From: an uncultured Lachnospiraceae bacterium
GTDB taxonomy: Bacteria; Bacillota; Clostridia; Lachnospirales; Lachnospiraceae
NCBI GenBank assembly: GCA_947625775.1
Contig: CANQPM010000010.1
Coordinates: forward strand, 1 to 64,000
Direction: 5' to 3'
DNA: 64,000 bases
How positions within the stretch are numbered: the first letter of the stretch is position 1; each line of letters begins with the position of its first letter. A program made the position numbers and the translations under genes. Below, one piece after another: positions 61,954 through 64,000 of this stretch. The notes under the pieces were generated by a model. The model was given only the letters and a program-made list of their open reading frames with translations, was not told where the DNA came from and did not search any database.

Positions 61954-62111
61954 ATGCTTCTGTCCTCTATTCTATACGGTGTTTCATTGAAGTTATGAAA
62001 ATAAATTTCAATAAAATTATAAAGCATACTGAAATGAATGTAAATATAAATATCTTAAAGTCTGTTTTTAAAAGTCTATTTTAAATATATTTCTTTTAGG
62101 CAAAACAAAAA

Positions 62112-62184
62112 AGCTTTCGAAGGGACTCGAACCCTCGACCTACTGATTACGAATCAGTTGCGCTACCAACTGCGCTACGAAAGC
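62112..62184 (-). tRNA. tRNA-Thr (anticodon CGT)
   Basis: The minus strand folds into a cloverleaf: acceptor GCTTTCG/CGAAAGC (perfect 7 bp), D-arm GCGC/GCGC with AGTTGGTA, anticodon stem ACTGA/TCAGT with loop TTCGTAA, and T-arm GGTTCGAGTCC. Anticodon CGT reads ACG. CCA is not encoded; a T-run follows the acceptor stem. Confidence 0.95.
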
Positions 62185-62300
62185 TTAACGATGATATTAT
62201 ACTATTTGTGTGCCGATTTGTCAATTGTTAATTTTCAATTTCTCTTAAGCAATTTTTCTTAAGCTAATTTTTCTTAAGTTTTTCCCAAATCATTTTTCAT

Positions 62301-62390
62301 AAACTAATTTTTTCTAAACTAATTTTTTCTAAACTAATTTTTTCTAAACTAATTTTTTCTAAACTAATTTTTTCTAAACTAATTTTTCTT
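62301..62390. repeat. 15-bp AT-rich tandem repeat
   Basis: AAACTAATTTTTTCT is repeated six times head to tail from 62301 at exact 15-bp spacing; looser variants (CTTAAGCTAATTTTT) precede it from about 62240. It lies between mscS and tRNA-Thr; no gene is in 62185-62419. Confidence 0.9.
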
Positions 62391-62419
62391 AAGCCATAGA
62401 AAAAATACTAAATACTAAT

Positions 62420-63280
62420 TTAATCCTGCCCCGCACTATGCACAGTAACCTGCGGATAAGGTATCTCGATGCCTGCGTTGTCAAGCGCTGTCTTTACGTT
62501 TTCAAGCACGCGCCAACGCACGTCCCAATATTTGGCGTTTTCACAGTAAAAGCGTATTCCAATATTCACGCTACTGTCGCCGAGCGAATCAACAAAAACG
62601 CTTACAGGCTCTCCCTGCAGGGCATCTGCATCCTCGGCGATAACCTCTCGTATCGCGTTTTTAGCCGTTTCGATGTCGTTGTTGTATGAAATGCCCACCA
62701 TTAAGTCAACACGGCGCGTTTTTGACTCGGAGGCGTTTATTATTGAGGCATTCGCAAGCCCGCCGTTTGGCAGGACTACCACTTTATTGTCGCCAGTCAT
62801 AAGCTTAGTGTAAAATATGCCTATTTCCTTGACAAAGCCCTCATTGCCGTGCCCTGACTCTATTATATAATCGCCTACCCTGAAAGGTTTTAACAGCAGT
62901 ATAAGCACCCCGCCCGCAAGATTACTCAGGCTCCCCTGCAGCGCAAGACCAATAGTCACGCCCGCCGAGCCAAGCAGCGCCACTATGCTCGCCGCGTCAA
63001 AGCCGAAATTGCCCGCTATCATAATGATAAGAACTATGTAAAGCAGTATTTTAATCAGCGCGTCGAGAAACTGGACTACTCCAACCTCCACATTTGCCCT
63101 TTCGAGCGATTTCTTGGTAATTTTCCTTATAAATTTGATTACCTTAACGCCTATAAAAAACAGTACCGCCGCGATAAGCACCCTGACGCCCAGGTTAAGC
63201 GCCTTTTCAGGCAGCGTGGACAAAAATTTTTCAAGCGCGTTTAAATTTTTGCTCAGTTCCTCCATTTCAGTTAATAACAT
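62420..63280 (-). CDS. Mechanosensitive ion channel (MscS)
   Basis: A 286-residue MscS-like channel relieving hypo-osmotic stress: TM1 LGVRVLIAAVLFFIGVKVIK, TM2 ALIKILLYIVLIIMIAGNFG, pore helix SIVALLGSAGVTIGLALQGS and LSNLAGGVLILLLKPFRVGD, then beta and C-terminal vestibule domains (YNNDIETAKNAIREVIAED). Length matches E. coli MscS (286). Confidence 0.94.
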   Translation of the reverse strand: MLLTEMEELSKNLNALEKFLSTLPEKALNLGVRVLIAAVLFFIGVKVIKFIRKITKKSLERANVEVGVVQFLDALIKILLYIVLIIMIAGNFGFDAASIVALLGSAGVTIGLALQGSLSNLAGGVLILLLKPFRVGDYIIESGHGNEGFVKEIGIFYTKLMTGDNKVVVLPNGGLANASIINASESKTRRVDLMVGISYNNDIETAKNAIREVIAEDADALQGEPVSVFVDSLGDSSVNIGIRFYCENAKYWDVRWRVLENVKTALDNAGIEIPYPQVTVHSAGQD

Positions 63281-63517
63281 CGTACCTTACCCCGTTTGTA
63301 AATTATATTTTTTGTTTAATATAGATATTCTCAGGCATTACAGCAACAAAATTCAAGCCTCGTCAAAAATGCTTTGCAGGCAATTTAATTAACCACTTTA
63401 AAATAAGCCGTCAAATCATTGGCGAAACTGTGAAAAAAGTACTTATATTCAGCATCATACATATTTTAAAACAAACTGCCAAAGCATTAACCGTAACAGT
63501 CACAGTCAGTCTCACAT

Positions 63518-64000
63518 TTATTTTATGGAATGTATAAACAGCCCGCTCCTAAGCTTTGGCTCAAACCACGTTGACTTAGGCGGCATAAGCATACCCGCGT
63601 CCGCCACGGCAAAAAGCTCCGATATCGAAGTCGGATACATGGCAAATGCCACTTTGCTGTCAGTATTTACGCGCCTTTCAAGCTCCTCAATGCCCCGTAT
63701 GCCGCCGACAAAATCAATGCGCTTGTCAGTCTTGGAATCTGTTATGCCAAGCAGCGGCGAAAGTATATTGTTTTGAAGTATCGCCACATCAAGCCCATCG
63801 ACGGGATTGCCGCTCTTATATTCATCTTTTACCGCAAGCAGATACCATTCGCCGCCAAGCAGCATTGCAACCTCGCCCTTTTTTGACGGTCTTTGGCAGA
63901 CGCCGCCCTTTTGCAGCACGTCAAATACCTTTTCAACGCCTTTTAAAAACTCCGCCTCTGATAAACCGTTTAAGTCCTTGACTACCCTGTTGTAATCCAT
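63518..64000 (-). CDS. DUF1015 domain protein, C-terminal part (runs off window)
   Basis: A 160-residue open fragment of a longer protein: GGEWYLLAVKDEYKSGNPVD, GLDVAILQNNILSPLLGITD, DFVGGIRGIEELERRVNTDS, then FAMYPTSISELFAVADAGML, MPPKSTWFEPKLRSGLFIHS. These match the C-terminal domain of DUF1015 proteins. The 5' end is beyond position 64000. Function unknown. Confidence 0.85.
   Translation of the reverse strand: MDYNRVVKDLNGLSEAEFLKGVEKVFDVLQKGGVCQRPSKKGEVAMLLGGEWYLLAVKDEYKSGNPVDGLDVAILQNNILSPLLGITDSKTDKRIDFVGGIRGIEELERRVNTDSKVAFAMYPTSISELFAVADAGMLMPPKSTWFEPKLRSGLFIHSIK

Overview
The window looks like chromosome from a low-to-moderate GC Firmicute of class Clostridia, most likely a gut Lachnospiraceae. 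The inference rests on strong AGGAGG-type ribosome binding sites, sigma-A-like promoters, the GGGtGRT/NifU-like gene pair, Rpn-type nucleases and many small two-component, sigma/anti-sigma and toxin-antitoxin units. Almost every gene is on the minus strand. The plus-strand exceptions are the TnpR-like gene at 28.0 kb, the alkD-like gene at 35.6 kb and a two-gene ABC transporter at 58.1-59.7 kb.

Region 1 (0-13 kb) is a redox/detoxification cluster: aldo/keto reductase, flavin reductase, flavodoxin lipoprotein, ArsP-like permease, DUF362 lipoprotein, two-domain esterase lipoprotein, LysR regulator, carboxymuconolactone decarboxylase and a TetR regulator. A 43-bp motif occurs upstream of three of these units and may be the LysR operator. 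The cluster is decaying: a second aldo/keto reductase is truncated, an esterase carries a frame-breaking deletion, and the flavodoxin gene is cut in two by a 3.06-kb insertion (2772-5832) with an ATA target duplication. The insertion encodes two paralogous ~130-aa proteins, a small membrane protein, a Cys-rich protein, a chimeric ParM-like protein and an HTH protein, but no recognisable recombinase. It carries three copies of a 61-63 nt double-hairpin element; the two leader copies differ by changes that preserve pairing.

Region 2 (13-25 kb) has a two-gene operon for FliD-like/unknown proteins, apparently driven by a promoter with a G10 tract between its -35 and -10 boxes (candidate phase variation). 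Next comes a two-component system interleaved with two toxin-antitoxin modules: a type III ToxN-like toxin with its repeat RNA and attenuating terminator, translationally coupled to the response regulator, and a Phd/RelE pair between regulator and kinase. The kinase has an 18-bp minisatellite in its ATPase domain. A methyltransferase, a leucine-rich-repeat lipoprotein and RecQ follow.

Region 3 (25-42 kb) holds the GGGtGRT protein with its NifU-like partner, a left-handed beta-helix protein, a kinase plus ECF transporter S component, a GNAT-NUDIX fusion and its decayed duplicate, several regulators and enzymes, a RelBE pair, and two ECF sigma/anti-sigma operons. One of those operons includes a secreted protein resembling the anti-sigma extracellular domain.

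Region 4 (42-64 kb) starts with a three-unit 36-nt tandem hairpin repeat followed by a terminator, then a TOTE-type primase-helicase-PLD conflict protein with a nearby remnant copy, a 23-bp x 7 minisatellite, topoisomerase III with an Rpn nuclease, an ABC transporter/two-component module, asd, argH, the ABC transporter lacking a binding protein, a second Rpn nuclease, a diguanylate cyclase, tRNA-Thr(CGT), MscS and a truncated DUF1015 gene. A palindromic dispersed repeat recurs upstream of the LRR lipoprotein, the ECF S component and asd.
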